Virus record (IMG/VR): IMGVR_UViG_3300027608_000107
Location: 1-30,026 of that record
DNA length: 30,026 bases
Strand: one strand, 5' to 3'
Origin: a virus
Under the pieces are notes generated by a model. That model saw nothing but the letters and a program-made list of their open reading frames with translations, was not told the origin of the DNA and ran no database searches. Numbering within the stretch: position 1 is the stretch's first letter; each line of letters begins with the position of its first letter. Of the stretch, positions 19,432-26,730 are shown piece after piece. The position numbers and the translations under genes were made by a program.

Positions 19432-21056
19432 TTGGATTTGATTTGAGTGACGATTAGCGTTTGAGCCTTGAACTCGTTGACCTTTTTATCAGCGGGCGGC
19501 GCGGGAGGAATTGCGCGCTTTATAGCGTCGTCAATCGCCTTGCGCGTTGCTTCACTTCCTTTTTCGCCGGATTTTTTGTAGCTTGCACCACCGGGGAGAG
19601 CATCAAGCGGCGGAAGCCCGTTGGATTTTCTGATTCGATTCTCAGCATCCAGCGCGGCCTTGTCCCTCGCCTCAGATTCCTTTCGGTTTTTGTCATTTTG
19701 TGCCGCCGCGCGCATAGCAGCTTCTTTCTTTCTTCGCTCTTTGTCCTCGGCTGCTTTTTCTTTTGGCGTTTTCAATAAATCTGCCGCGCGTGCCTCCAAC
19801 TCGGCAATCGCCTGCTGCTTTCTTAGTTCGTCCGCAACGTCGTTCCTTCGCTCATGAATGGCCTGCGCGATTTTCAACTCGAAATCCAATCGCGTCTTTG
19901 TGAGGTCTGCAATGAGTTTTGTGTTTCCGATTTGAGCCGCCATTCCTGCGGTCGCGTTATTGGCCGCGCGCTGCGTCATTAGAATCTGATGCTCGATGTT
20001 GTTGTAAGCCATCGTTCGCTCATGCGACTGCGCGCGAAGTTGAAGCGTGGCGATGGAATTGACGCCGTTTTGCTTTTCGGAAAGCGCGATTTGATCGGCT
20101 AGCACATTCGTTTCTGCCAGCAAGATTCTAAGCTGACTCTCTAGGGAAACGTCCGTTTTTTGATGTTGAAGCAAAAGCTCTTTTTGGTTCGCGGCGACGT
20201 TAATGATGCTTTCCGATGATGCCTTTTTCTTCTCTTCAATTTTCCCTTTTGGCTCATGGAATCGGTTATCCCATTTCTTCTTCCCTTCCTCGGAGTATTC
20301 CCCAGTTCCAGAGACTGCTGACGAGACTTCGCCGATGAGATTTGTCGCGCCAGACATAAGGCCTTGCCATTTTCCTTTAACCCACCTTCCGGCTTCTTTG
20401 GCCGCTTTCGCGTTTTCTGCCGACACCGCGCTTACCCCCATCCTTTCTCGGATAGCACCCCCACCGCCTGAGACCGTTTCCTTTACGGCTCTGGCATTAT
20501 CGCCGAAAACCTTGTTGAGTTGCGCGACGGATTGCGCCGCCTTTCCAGCGCGGTCTGCGATTTCCAGAAATGCTTGGTCGGCTTTTCCGTTGTTGATTGT
20601 TTCAATCGAAACGCCGATTTCCTGCAAGGCATCCGACGCCTCTGGGATGCCGCCCCTTGCCGCGTCAAGTGCCTGCGTGACACTGTTAATCGCGGAAGTA
20701 AATTCGCCCTTTGAAAGCGTGCCCTCGGTTGCCCTTTGTAGCTGCTGAAATGATTCCGCGCTCACGTCCGCGTGCCGCGCCGCGTCGTTTATCTCCACCC
20801 CCATTTCTGCCGCCGCCTGCCCAAACTGCGCGACCTTGCGAACCGCCAGCGCGCCGCCGATGAGCTTTAGGGAACCGGCTAAGAATCCCGCTGACTTGGC
20901 AGTGTTCGCGGTTGCCTGAGACGTTTTCTGCATCTCCTGATTAAGCTCGGCCCCTTGCTTTTGCACGGCGATCATGCTGCTCGTCATCGTCGCAATGTCC
21001 TTCTTCCATTGCTCCAAGCTGATACCCGCCTGCGCTGTGAAATCGTTCTTGGCCAT
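19428..21056 (-). CDS. tail tape measure protein, short, 542 aa
   Basis: Helical throughout, with heptad-like Ala/Gln/Lys-rich stretches (ISLEQWKKDIATMTSSMIAV, ELNQEMQKTSQATANTAKSA), a hydrophobic Gly/Ala segment at about 55-70 and long charged coils in the second half (EARAADLLKTPKEKAAEDKE). Tape measures set tail length and this one, at 542 residues, implies a short siphovirus-like or podovirus-like tail tube if the usual scale of about 1.5 angstrom per residue holds. It follows the chaperone gene by one base (TAA C ATG). Composition is more A+T-rich than the capsid genes. Confidence 0.75.
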   Translation of the reverse strand: MAKNDFTAQAGISLEQWKKDIATMTSSMIAVQKQGAELNQEMQKTSQATANTAKSAGFLAGSLKLIGGALAVRKVAQFGQAAAEMGVEINDAARHADVSAESFQQLQRATEGTLSKGEFTSAINSVTQALDAARGGIPEASDALQEIGVSIETINNGKADQAFLEIADRAGKAAQSVAQLNKVFGDNARAVKETVSGGGGAIRERMGVSAVSAENAKAAKEAGRWVKGKWQGLMSGATNLIGEVSSAVSGTGEYSEEGKKKWDNRFHEPKGKIEEKKKASSESIINVAANQKELLLQHQKTDVSLESQLRILLAETNVLADQIALSEKQNGVNSIATLQLRAQSHERTMAYNNIEHQILMTQRAANNATAGMAAQIGNTKLIADLTKTRLDFELKIAQAIHERRNDVADELRKQQAIAELEARAADLLKTPKEKAAEDKERRKKEAAMRAAAQNDKNRKESEARDKAALDAENRIRKSNGLPPLDALPGGASYKKSGEKGSEATRKAIDDAIKRAIPPAPPADKKVNEFKAQTLIVTQIKSK

Positions 21057-21057
21057 G

Positions 21058-21798
21058 TTAGCTCACTTTCCGCATCGGCACAATCCACGGCGCGTCTTGC
21101 TGGCAAGCTGCCGGTATTGCGAGGTTGATCTTCTGAATCGGTTCACTGCACAGCTTATACCCCTCCGCACACTTCGCGTCAACAAATGCGTCCATTTCGG
21201 CATCGAAGTCTGCCACGATGGAAAGCTCGAAGTGTTCAATCTCAGACAGAAACTTGGAAATGAGCGGCGATGAGCGGCGATTCTGCATGGAGCATCCGCG
21301 CGCGTCGTCCGCCGCTTTGATGAGCTGGTAGAGAACTCGCAGCGGAGTGTCTAGGACGCGCTCTAGGTGCCACCCTGCGCCGGGATAGGCCGTGTTCAGC
21401 GAGCAATACAGGCCAGCCGTGGAGCCGTAGAACGACACGCCTTCGCGCCCCGGCCCCGCGTCGAGAAATGCGCGGTCGAGATACTCGTCAATTCCATCGC
21501 GTGCTTCGTCCACGTCGAGGTCGAGGATGGCCGCTAGAAACGCCTTGCGCCGCTCATCGTCGCCAAACGCGAAGTCTTTGGTCACATACCAAATGAAGTC
21601 AGGAATGGCCGCAATCGGGCAATCCCCTCCGCAAACGAACGGGTTGCCCATTGCGCGCAGCCATTCGAGTCGGCGCGGTGTCAGCGGCTCCACTTGCACG
21701 CCCGCGATTAGCTCGGGCAAGCCAAGCATCGCAACGGCGCGGTCTTTCCGCTCGCTGTCTAGCGCGTCCGCATGTTCATCGAGTGTGGCGTCCGACAC
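21058..21798 (-). CDS. tail assembly chaperone candidate, 246 aa
   Basis: The segment PLTPRRLEWLRAMGNPFVCGG (written here as PLTPRRLEWLRAMG, then NPFVCGG) at about 38-58 resembles the 'LT..r...L..i.sPfl' core of tail chaperones, and it lies immediately before the tape measure, where chaperones sit. At 246 residues it is longer than most gpG-type proteins, and I found no slippery sequence for a gpG/gpGT frameshift, so the extra length may replace the T domain. It would hold the tape measure while the tube assembles. The protein ends with a Cys-rich tail (KLCSEPIQKINLAIPAACQQ). Confidence 0.5.
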   Translation of the reverse strand: MSDATLDEHADALDSERKDRAVAMLGLPELIAGVQVEPLTPRRLEWLRAMGNPFVCGGDCPIAAIPDFIWYVTKDFAFGDDERRKAFLAAILDLDVDEARDGIDEYLDRAFLDAGPGREGVSFYGSTAGLYCSLNTAYPGAGWHLERVLDTPLRVLYQLIKAADDARGCSMQNRRSSPLISKFLSEIEHFELSIVADFDAEMDAFVDAKCAEGYKLCSEPIQKINLAIPAACQQDAPWIVPMRKVS

Positions 21799-21803
21799 AT
21801 GCC

Positions 21804-22202
21804 TTACAAGTTGGAGGTCGAGACGTTGCCTGCGCCGCCAGTGGCTTGCTCGGCTTCGATGGACGTTGTGCGAATCTTCGTTTCGGTCGTCTTGGCAATC
21901 GTCGCTTTCAAGACGACAAACGTGACGCTGCTCGCCTCGTTTTCAACGGTGCGCGTGAAGGTCGCTCCAAGCGTCGGCGGAAGCGTGCCGCTGCTGGCAA
22001 GCTGCCACTCGGCCTTGTATTGGTAGAGGCCTTTCTGATGCAACGCCTGATTCGGGTTGCCGTATTGGTCTTTGTTGTGGTCACTGGTAATCTCAGGAGT
22101 GATTTCCTCCGTGTTGACGTTGTAGGTGACAGACTCGGAAGTCGTGACGGGCGCGACGCCGTAACCGGGTGCGAGGACAAGAACGCGATTTGGTGATGGC
22201 AT
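21804..22202 (-). CDS. major tail tube protein candidate, 132 aa
   Basis: Beta-rich: MPSPNRVLVLAPGYGVAPVT then TYNVNTEEITPEITSDHNKD, and Thr-rich strands to the end. Position before the chaperone/tape-measure pair, small size and the G-free leader at 22203-22214 (seen also at capsid genes, so suited to high expression) fit a tail tube protein, but no motif proves it. Confidence 0.45.
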   Translation of the reverse strand: MPSPNRVLVLAPGYGVAPVTTSESVTYNVNTEEITPEITSDHNKDQYGNPNQALHQKGLYQYKAEWQLASSGTLPPTLGATFTRTVENEASSVTFVVLKATIAKTTETKIRTTSIEAEQATGGAGNVSTSNL

Positions 22203-22211
22203 AATGGTGGG

Positions 22212-22712
22212 TTAGTTGAGGATGGTTAGTGCTGCGGGATTTATGACGAGAATAAAAGTGATGGCAAGCGTCGTGTTGTCGAGGTTTTCCGTGTCCTGCT
22301 CTGAGTTGTCGCTTTCAGCCGGTTTGACTTGTGTGACGAGGCACGGAAGCGCCGCGCTGCTGACTGCAAGCTGATCGTTCTGGTATTGGTTCAGGTAGTA
22401 TTCGCTCAACCGTTGCGCGACTTTGCCGACAAGCGTGTTGTGCGCGCCGGTTGTTTCCTCGCTTGTCCTGTTGGTCGTCACGACAAACTCCGCGCGGCAT
22501 TCATAGGCGGAATAGACGAAAAACGGCTCAACGCCAATGGTGAGCTTCTGCTCTTGGAACTGTGCGCCCACCATTACTGAGCACGAAATGCGCGGGCTTT
22601 CGTTCGTGTCGCTTTGCCGGGAACCGTAGATGTTCGGGCAAACAGATTCCAGCGCGCCGATAAGCACGGCTTCGGCGTTTTCTTCAAGTTGGAGGATTTC
22701 GGAAAGTTCCAT
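22212..22712 (-). CDS. tail completion / head-tail joining protein candidate, 166 aa
   Basis: N-terminal helix (MELSEILQLEENAEAVLIGA) followed by alternating beta and short helical segments (SAYECRAEFVVTTNRTSEET, KVAQRLSEYYLNQYQND). Size and position (between the connector genes and the tail tube) match gpU-type tail terminators, which stop tail polymerisation and join it to the head. An AGGAG 5 bases before the ATG is one of the few clear Shine-Dalgarno sequences in the late region. Ends TAACCCAC. Confidence 0.45.
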   Translation of the reverse strand: MELSEILQLEENAEAVLIGALESVCPNIYGSRQSDTNESPRISCSVMVGAQFQEQKLTIGVEPFFVYSAYECRAEFVVTTNRTSEETTGAHNTLVGKVAQRLSEYYLNQYQNDQLAVSSAALPCLVTQVKPAESDNSEQDTENLDNTTLAITFILVINPAALTILN

Positions 22713-22713
22713 G

Positions 22714-23310
22714 TTAGCTCCTCGCGATTGCAGCGACGGCGCGCTTCATCTTGCGCTCGCACGCACGGTTGAATACCGGGAACTGCGCCGCCATGATGGG
22801 CGTCAGGATGCCTTGCCCGGTAAATGGCTTGTATTTGCGCTCTGGCGCGTCCAAGAACGGAACGCTGATGCTCGCGGTAAGCTTCGTTTCGCCGCCGTGC
22901 CATTGCCCGCGCCCTTGCGGGATGTCAGGCTCATCGTGGTTGCGCGTGGTTGCCGAGAGGACTGCCGCCGATGCGGTCACATTCACGCCGAGCGAATAGC
23001 CCACCTGCACCCATTGCAGTTGGAACAGGAAACGTGCGGGCGCGCGGTCTGCGAGGAATTGCGCCTTTGTAACGCCCTGCCCGCCTCCCCTTGCCCTCCA
23101 CTTGGCATATTGGCTGTTGGGCTTGCCTGTTTGATTCTCGCGGATTGTAGCAAGGTCGCGCACGGGAGTCGCAGCCTTGGCTTTGTTGAGCGAAGGACGG
23201 AGGAAGTAATTGCTGATTTCCGGCTTGAATATGCGCGCGGGGATAGCCGCAAGCTCGCGCTGCTTGCGACGAATCCCGCTCATGTCCATTTTGAAGCCGG
23301 AGTTTCTCAT
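22714..23310 (-). CDS. minor tail / connector protein candidate, 198 aa
   Basis: Starts MRNSGFKMDMSGIRRKQREL and is basic in its first 100 residues (ARIFKPEISNYFLRPSLNKA, YAKWRARGGGQGVTKAQFL). It ends MKRAVAAIARS. The position matches gpZ or HK97 gp10-type proteins that complete the head-tail interface. I place the start at 23310 because of the ATGA overlap with the preceding gene; an ATG at 23562 in the same frame lies far inside it. Confidence 0.45.
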   Translation of the reverse strand: MRNSGFKMDMSGIRRKQRELAAIPARIFKPEISNYFLRPSLNKAKAATPVRDLATIRENQTGKPNSQYAKWRARGGGQGVTKAQFLADRAPARFLFQLQWVQVGYSLGVNVTASAAVLSATTRNHDEPDIPQGRGQWHGGETKLTASISVPFLDAPERKYKPFTGQGILTPIMAAQFPVFNRACERKMKRAVAAIARS

Positions 23311-23651
23311 TGCTTGAGGTTGCAAATCAGCCGCACGATTGAGTCGTCTTTGTCGGGCTGGAAGTTTGCGACTTGGAATGCCAGCGAAGTCCGCCCCTCG
23401 CCAAAGGTGGATGCGTAGGGCGTGGCAAATTCGATTGTGTCCCTGAGCTTGATTCCCGCCGTTGCGCGGTCGCTTTCGAGTATCTGGAATGAGAACGTCA
23501 CCTTGGCGTCGTAAGTGTTGGGGTTGATCGTCTTGAATAAATCCAACGGCGGGGCGATGCACGCAATGGTTGCGCCGTTGAACGTGATGGAATCGGGGAA
23601 GATTGCCAGCAACGCCGTATTCAGCGCGGCCATTGAATCAGCCCAACTCAT
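23307..23651 (-). CDS. head-tail joining protein candidate (gpFII position), 114 aa
   Basis: Starts MSWADSMAALNTALLAIFPD and is a small beta-rich protein (ITFNGATIACIAPPLDLFKT, KVTFSFQILESDRATAGIKL) ending LICNLKQ. Small beta-barrel head-tail joining proteins of this size occupy this position in lambda-like phages. Begins 3 bases after the decoration-like gene ends, ATGA to the next. Confidence 0.45.
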   Translation of the reverse strand: MSWADSMAALNTALLAIFPDSITFNGATIACIAPPLDLFKTINPNTYDAKVTFSFQILESDRATAGIKLRDTIEFATPYASTFGEGRTSLAFQVANFQPDKDDSIVRLICNLKQ

Positions 23652-23654
23652 ACG

Positions 23655-24074
23655 CTAGGGCTTCGCTACTGCGTCGCCTGTGATGCTCAGTCGCATCGTG
23701 GTTGCTGTGAGCGCCTGCCCAATCGGGACAAGCCATTCACCGCTCGCCACGTCTGCCGCGGTCTCAGTGATTGCCCCCGCCGTAGGCGAGAGGTAAATCA
23801 CCGCCGCGACCGTCATCGTGCATCCCGGCGTGAGCGAACTATCGCCGCTCACGAAGAAAAACGGTTGCCCCGGCCCTGCGCCGCCGAGCGCCATGCCAGC
23901 AGGAACTTTGACGGCGGTGACGTTCGCGTCGGCGAGTTTGTAGGTGTTAGTCGCCGAGTCGAGTGATATCATGTTACCGGCAACAATGGTGACGCCAGCA
24001 GCGGCGGTGCCGGTGCTGATGACGCCGTTGGCGGAGCGAAGAACGGAAGCGGGAGTTTGTGAGAGTGCAGCCAT
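23655..24074 (-). CDS. capsid decoration-like or head protein, 139 aa
   Basis: Starts MAALSQTPASVLRSANGVIS and is Ala/Thr/Gly-rich beta sequence (GVTIVAGNMISLDSATNTYK, SLTPGCTMTVAAVIYLSPT). That pattern fits small trimeric capsid-decorating or head proteins (DUF2190-like in general look), but I cannot place it in a family. The leader 24075-24098 has no G and no Shine-Dalgarno sequence, and a terminator-like hairpin lies between it and the cement gene. Confidence 0.45.
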   Translation of the reverse strand: MAALSQTPASVLRSANGVISTGTAAAGVTIVAGNMISLDSATNTYKLADANVTAVKVPAGMALGGAGPGQPFFFVSGDSSLTPGCTMTVAAVIYLSPTAGAITETAADVASGEWLVPIGQALTATTMRLSITGDAVAKP

Positions 24075-24094
24075 TTTAGTAAGTAGGAAAAGGA

Positions 24095-24130
24095 AAGACG
24101 CCGCGCCGCAATGAAACAGCGCGGCGTCTT
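24095..24130 (-). terminator. Rho-independent-type terminator after the capsid/cement genes
   Basis: Arms 24095-24106 and 24119-24130 form a perfect 12-bp stem (AAGACGCCGCGC and its complement), loop 12 bases. On the minus strand the stem is followed by a pyrimidine tail (TCCTTTTCC). It lies in the 74-base gap after the cement gene. A partial terminator here would raise capsid and cement over the connector and tail genes. Confidence 0.7.
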
Positions 24131-24148
24131 AGGTTGATTGTGCGTGGG

Positions 24149-24553
24149 TTAGAAACGGAGCGTGTAGGTGATGGACGTTGCCGTAAGCGTGTCCGTCGCG
24201 CCGCACGTCTGCGAAAACGCAATGTAGCGGCGGGTGTTGGGAGGCAGGCGGAAGCGGCAGAGAACCGCGACGCTGCCAGTGCTAACAACGCCGAGAACCT
24301 TCACCTGCGTCATCGGGACAACCTCAGCAAAGCTGGAATTATCCGCGCTGTCGTGGAGCGTGATCGTCGTGTTGTTCGCGGTGACGTGAAGCGCCATTGC
24401 TGGCACGCTGATTTCGACTTCCAATTGCTCCGGCTTGAACCCGACATTGCCGAGGTCAAAGGAGTCAGAGACATTGGTTGCCGATGCTGCGGGGAGCGCC
24501 TTAGACGTGGTAAAAACCGCGTCTTGAATATTACGTCCGAATTCGTTAGCCAT
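24149..24553 (-). CDS. Bbp16-like capsid cement protein, 134 aa
   Basis: Starts MANEFGRNIQDAVFTTSKAL and shows the Bbp16 layout: ATNVSDSFDLGNVGFKPEQL, an ITLHDSADNSSF strand pair, then a late LPPNTRRYIAFS segment followed by TDTLTATSITYTLRF. In the family this protein binds the outside of the capsid at three-fold sites and stabilises it. Directly after the major capsid gene, as usual. Leader 24554-24582 is 29 bases without G and has no Shine-Dalgarno sequence. Ends TAACCCAC. Confidence 0.75.
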   Translation of the reverse strand: MANEFGRNIQDAVFTTSKALPAASATNVSDSFDLGNVGFKPEQLEVEISVPAMALHVTANNTTITLHDSADNSSFAEVVPMTQVKVLGVVSTGSVAVLCRFRLPPNTRRYIAFSQTCGATDTLTATSITYTLRF

Positions 24554-24579
24554 GATGGTGTGTTAGTTAGTGGTTGAGG

Positions 24580-25521
24580 TTAAGCGATTGCTTCGGTGCT
24601 CAGGATGGAGTCCGTGCAGATAATCGGGATGCCGTCATAGCTGTCGGGAATCGGCGCGAGCAGTTCCTGATTCGGGCGGGTCGTGCCCTGTCCGAACAGA
24701 GTAACCGTGCGCGACGCCTGCAACTGCTGGCGCGAGCGGCGATTCATGAAGAAGTGCGTCGGCTTCACGCCAATCGGGAACTTCTGGATGAGCTGCGAAA
24801 GCAGCGAGTCGGTGAGCGTCTTTCCGGACTGCGCGGTCAGATTCTTAATCTGGCCGACTGCGAACTTGGAATAGAACGCCGCGCCCACCCATCCTTCGAG
24901 GCTGTTCTTCCACGCGGTCAGTTCCTTGGAACTGCGCGTGATGGTCTGCTTGCGCCATTCGCCGACTTCGAGAACGGTGTTCTTGCCGAAGATAAGCTCG
25001 AAAAACTTAGGCATCGCGCAGATAGCCCACACGGAGCTTCCGGTGTCAGCCGTGCTGCCTGTGGCGTCGAGCACAAGGTCGGAATCCACGACTTCCTTCG
25101 CGCCGGGAAAGCCCTTCGCGTCGCCGTTCGTGCCGCGTCCATACCAGACTTGCGGCCCGATGTCGAGCATGTAACCGCGCGCCGCGCCGTCCGCTTCCAT
25201 CGCGAGGGCGTGCTCAGGGCCGTTCTCGTCGGCGCTGGCGATAGCAGCGTCCATTTCGAGTTGCAGGTCGTAGTAGAACGTCTCGTGAGTCCGGTTGAGG
25301 TAGGTGCTCTTGACCGGCTCAACGCCTTCGTTCGCGGAGCGGAATGCGCCGGAAGGATAAGCGGTGCGGACGAGCGACTTGAACGAAGTGCCAGAAACTT
25401 GACGCGCGGGAAGGATTGCAGCTTCCGGTGCGGCGTTCAGGTTTTCCTCGATAAGTCCAACGGTCTGGTCAGAGCCGTTGACCTTCGCGAGGTCGAGCAT
25501 GGTGAGGTAGGAGTATGCCAT
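24580..25521 (-). CDS. major capsid protein (gp7-like, HK97 fold)
   Basis: 313 residues. MAYSYLTMLDLAKVNGSDQT opens, and the central and C-terminal parts (GYMLDIGPQVWYGRGTNGDA, then FELIFGKNTVLEVGEWRKQ) and HFFMNRRSRQQLQASRTVTL match phage major capsid proteins of the gp7 group. It would form the icosahedral shell. Upstream is the protease/scaffold gene and downstream the cement protein, the standard head order. Leader 25522-25536 has no G and no Shine-Dalgarno sequence, and the ATG is the only candidate. Confidence 0.85.
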   Translation of the reverse strand: MAYSYLTMLDLAKVNGSDQTVGLIEENLNAAPEAAILPARQVSGTSFKSLVRTAYPSGAFRSANEGVEPVKSTYLNRTHETFYYDLQLEMDAAIASADENGPEHALAMEADGAARGYMLDIGPQVWYGRGTNGDAKGFPGAKEVVDSDLVLDATGSTADTGSSVWAICAMPKFFELIFGKNTVLEVGEWRKQTITRSSKELTAWKNSLEGWVGAAFYSKFAVGQIKNLTAQSGKTLTDSLLSQLIQKFPIGVKPTHFFMNRRSRQQLQASRTVTLFGQGTTRPNQELLAPIPDSYDGIPIICTDSILSTEAIA

Positions 25522-25533
25522 TGTGTAGGGTAG

Positions 25534-26487
25534 TTAGTTTTTCTGTTTTTCGAGTTGGGCGGTGATTGCTGCTTTGACTTTTTGCATACCGAAAAGCGCG
25601 GTTTCGGCCTTGGATTTTTCAGCCGGAACTTTGACGCTTCCGAGTTCCGCGATGATTTGCGCCTTGGCTTCGATGAGCAAATCAGCCTTGGATTTCTCCT
25701 GCGCCGTAGCGAAGTCGGCAAGCTGCGCGGTGAGGCGAGCCTCAAACTTCTTTTCCAGCGCGGCCATAGCTGCGACGGCTCCGGCGTCATCGTTCGGGGT
25801 TTCCACGACTTCCGTGACTTCGGTTTCATCTTCGGGCTTGTCAGCCTTTTCGATGGATTTGAGCATCGCCTTGACTGCGGCGAGCGTGTGCGGGTCGGCC
25901 TGACAAGCTGTGCTCAACTTAGAGAGCAGGTCGTCAACATTAGGTGTGGTGGTTTCGTCCATAGGTGAGGTTGTTAAATCGGCTGCGAGAAGTGCAGTGA
26001 CGCCAGCGCCTTTTTCCACAAGGTCGGCGGCTTGGAAATCCTGCGGAATGCAAAGCGGGTCATCGGGAAGAAACGAATAGACTGCCGAGAGCATAAAGTT
26101 CTCAGGGTCGTTTTCCGCGTGCCAAAGCGCCGTTTCGCGAGTTGCGCCCGGAGCGAGATGCAAATCAGCGCGGAGGTTTTTGGAATCGTCGCGGTAAAAT
26201 CCTTTCAGCGCGCCAGCCTTCGTCACAAGCCCGTCCTGTTCCTTGGACGTGTGAGAGTGCGTCATGTGAACCGGGATGCTGCGATTGCCCGCATGGTTCA
26301 TCAAAGCGGCAAGGTGGGCATCGTCGAGCGTTACAGCCCTATGCGTTTTCGTGCCGTCGTCCCTGCGGGCGGAAAACTGCGCCAGCTTTCCGAGTTCCAT
26401 CACATACACGCCGCGAATGATGCCAGCGGCACGGTCATCCGCCGTGATTTCCGGTTTGCGAAAAGTTGCTTGAAAGGTTGCGAGCAC
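25534..26487 (-). CDS. prohead protease fused to scaffold domain, 317 aa, GTG start
   Basis: The N-terminal half (about 1-165) contains IPVHMTHSHTSKEQDGLVTK and then LRADLHLAPGATRE and FMLSAVYSF; a His-rich strand followed by a Ser in a LSAV strand resembles the His/Ser pair of phage maturation proteases. The C-terminal part (about 175-317) is charged and coiled (EKADKPEDETEVTEVVETPN, KSKADLLIEAKAQIIAELGS), as in scaffold domains. Lambda makes scaffold from an internal start in its protease gene; here MDET (near 176) has no Shine-Dalgarno sequence, so that cannot be claimed. Start is GTG at 26487, the only start codon between the upstream in-frame stop and the conserved part. Confidence 0.68.
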   Translation of the reverse strand: MLATFQATFRKPEITADDRAAGIIRGVYVMELGKLAQFSARRDDGTKTHRAVTLDDAHLAALMNHAGNRSIPVHMTHSHTSKEQDGLVTKAGALKGFYRDDSKNLRADLHLAPGATRETALWHAENDPENFMLSAVYSFLPDDPLCIPQDFQAADLVEKGAGVTALLAADLTTSPMDETTTPNVDDLLSKLSTACQADPHTLAAVKAMLKSIEKADKPEDETEVTEVVETPNDDAGAVAAMAALEKKFEARLTAQLADFATAQEKSKADLLIEAKAQIIAELGSVKVPAEKSKAETALFGMQKVKAAITAQLEKQKN

Positions 26488-26490
26488 GGA

Positions 26491-26507
26491 TAGGCTTTTA
26501 TAGCCTA
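26491..26507 (-). promoter_or_regulatory. palindrome over a candidate -10 box before the protease gene
   Basis: TAGGCT (26491-26496) and AGCCTA (26502-26507) form a 6-bp dyad with a 5-base centre. The minus-strand TATAAA (26497-26502) in its middle is 9 bases before the GTG at 26487. A TGGACA (26518-26523) would be its -35 with a 15-base spacer, shorter than ideal. The dyad could be an operator. A second perfect palindrome, TAACGCGTTA, is at 26535-26544 overlapping the stop of the XRE gene. Confidence 0.42.
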
Positions 26508-26541
26508 GTGTTCAGCTTGTCCACCACCGCCTCTTAACGCG

Positions 26542-26730
26542 TTATCTTTTCGCGGGGAGTGCCAAGAGAAACGCCACCGCGCGTTGCACTAGGCTTGCGC
26601 TTTGCCTGCGCCCGTTTTCCACGTAGGACAGATGCACTGGATGAACGCCTAGCTCCCCGGCCAGCTCCTTTGCGCGCACGTCTCGCGATGCGCGGAGCCT
26701 TGCAATCTGCGTGTGCGGGATAGGCTTCAT
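26542..26730 (-). CDS. small XRE-family helix-turn-helix protein, 62 aa
   Basis: MKPIPHTQIARLRASRDVRA begins a one-domain HTH: ELAGELGVHPVHLSYVENGR is the helix-turn-helix core, followed by QSASLVQRAVAFLLALP. XRE proteins are usually 60-110 residues and bind short palindromes as dimers. Its presence between portal and protease genes is unusual, because regulators rarely sit inside head operons. It is coupled to the portal by ATGA and followed by a spacer with palindromes, so it may regulate the head genes. It could also act elsewhere. Confidence 0.75.
   Translation of the reverse strand: MKPIPHTQIARLRASRDVRAKELAGELGVHPVHLSYVENGRRQSASLVQRAVAFLLALPAKR

Noticed and set aside
21058-22202. Programmed frameshift between tail tube and chaperone genes
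   Set aside because: I found no slippery heptamer near the ends and the 246-aa frame is closed and separate. A frameshift elsewhere cannot be excluded.
24574-25533. 319-codon plus-strand frame antisense to the capsid gene
   Set aside because: The capsid frame on the other strand has clear family features and ordered neighbours. The plus-strand frame is Arg-rich and has no domain, as expected for the antisense of a G+C-rich gene.
25534-26487. Internal start for a separate scaffold protein, as for lambda Nu3
   Set aside because: The candidate internal ATG (MDET, about residue 176) has no ribosome-binding sequence before it, so it is not supported from sequence.
26535-26544. TAACGCGTTA palindrome as a separate operator
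   Set aside because: It overlaps the XRE stop codon and is only 10 bases. It is mentioned with the neighbouring dyad but is not strong enough alone.
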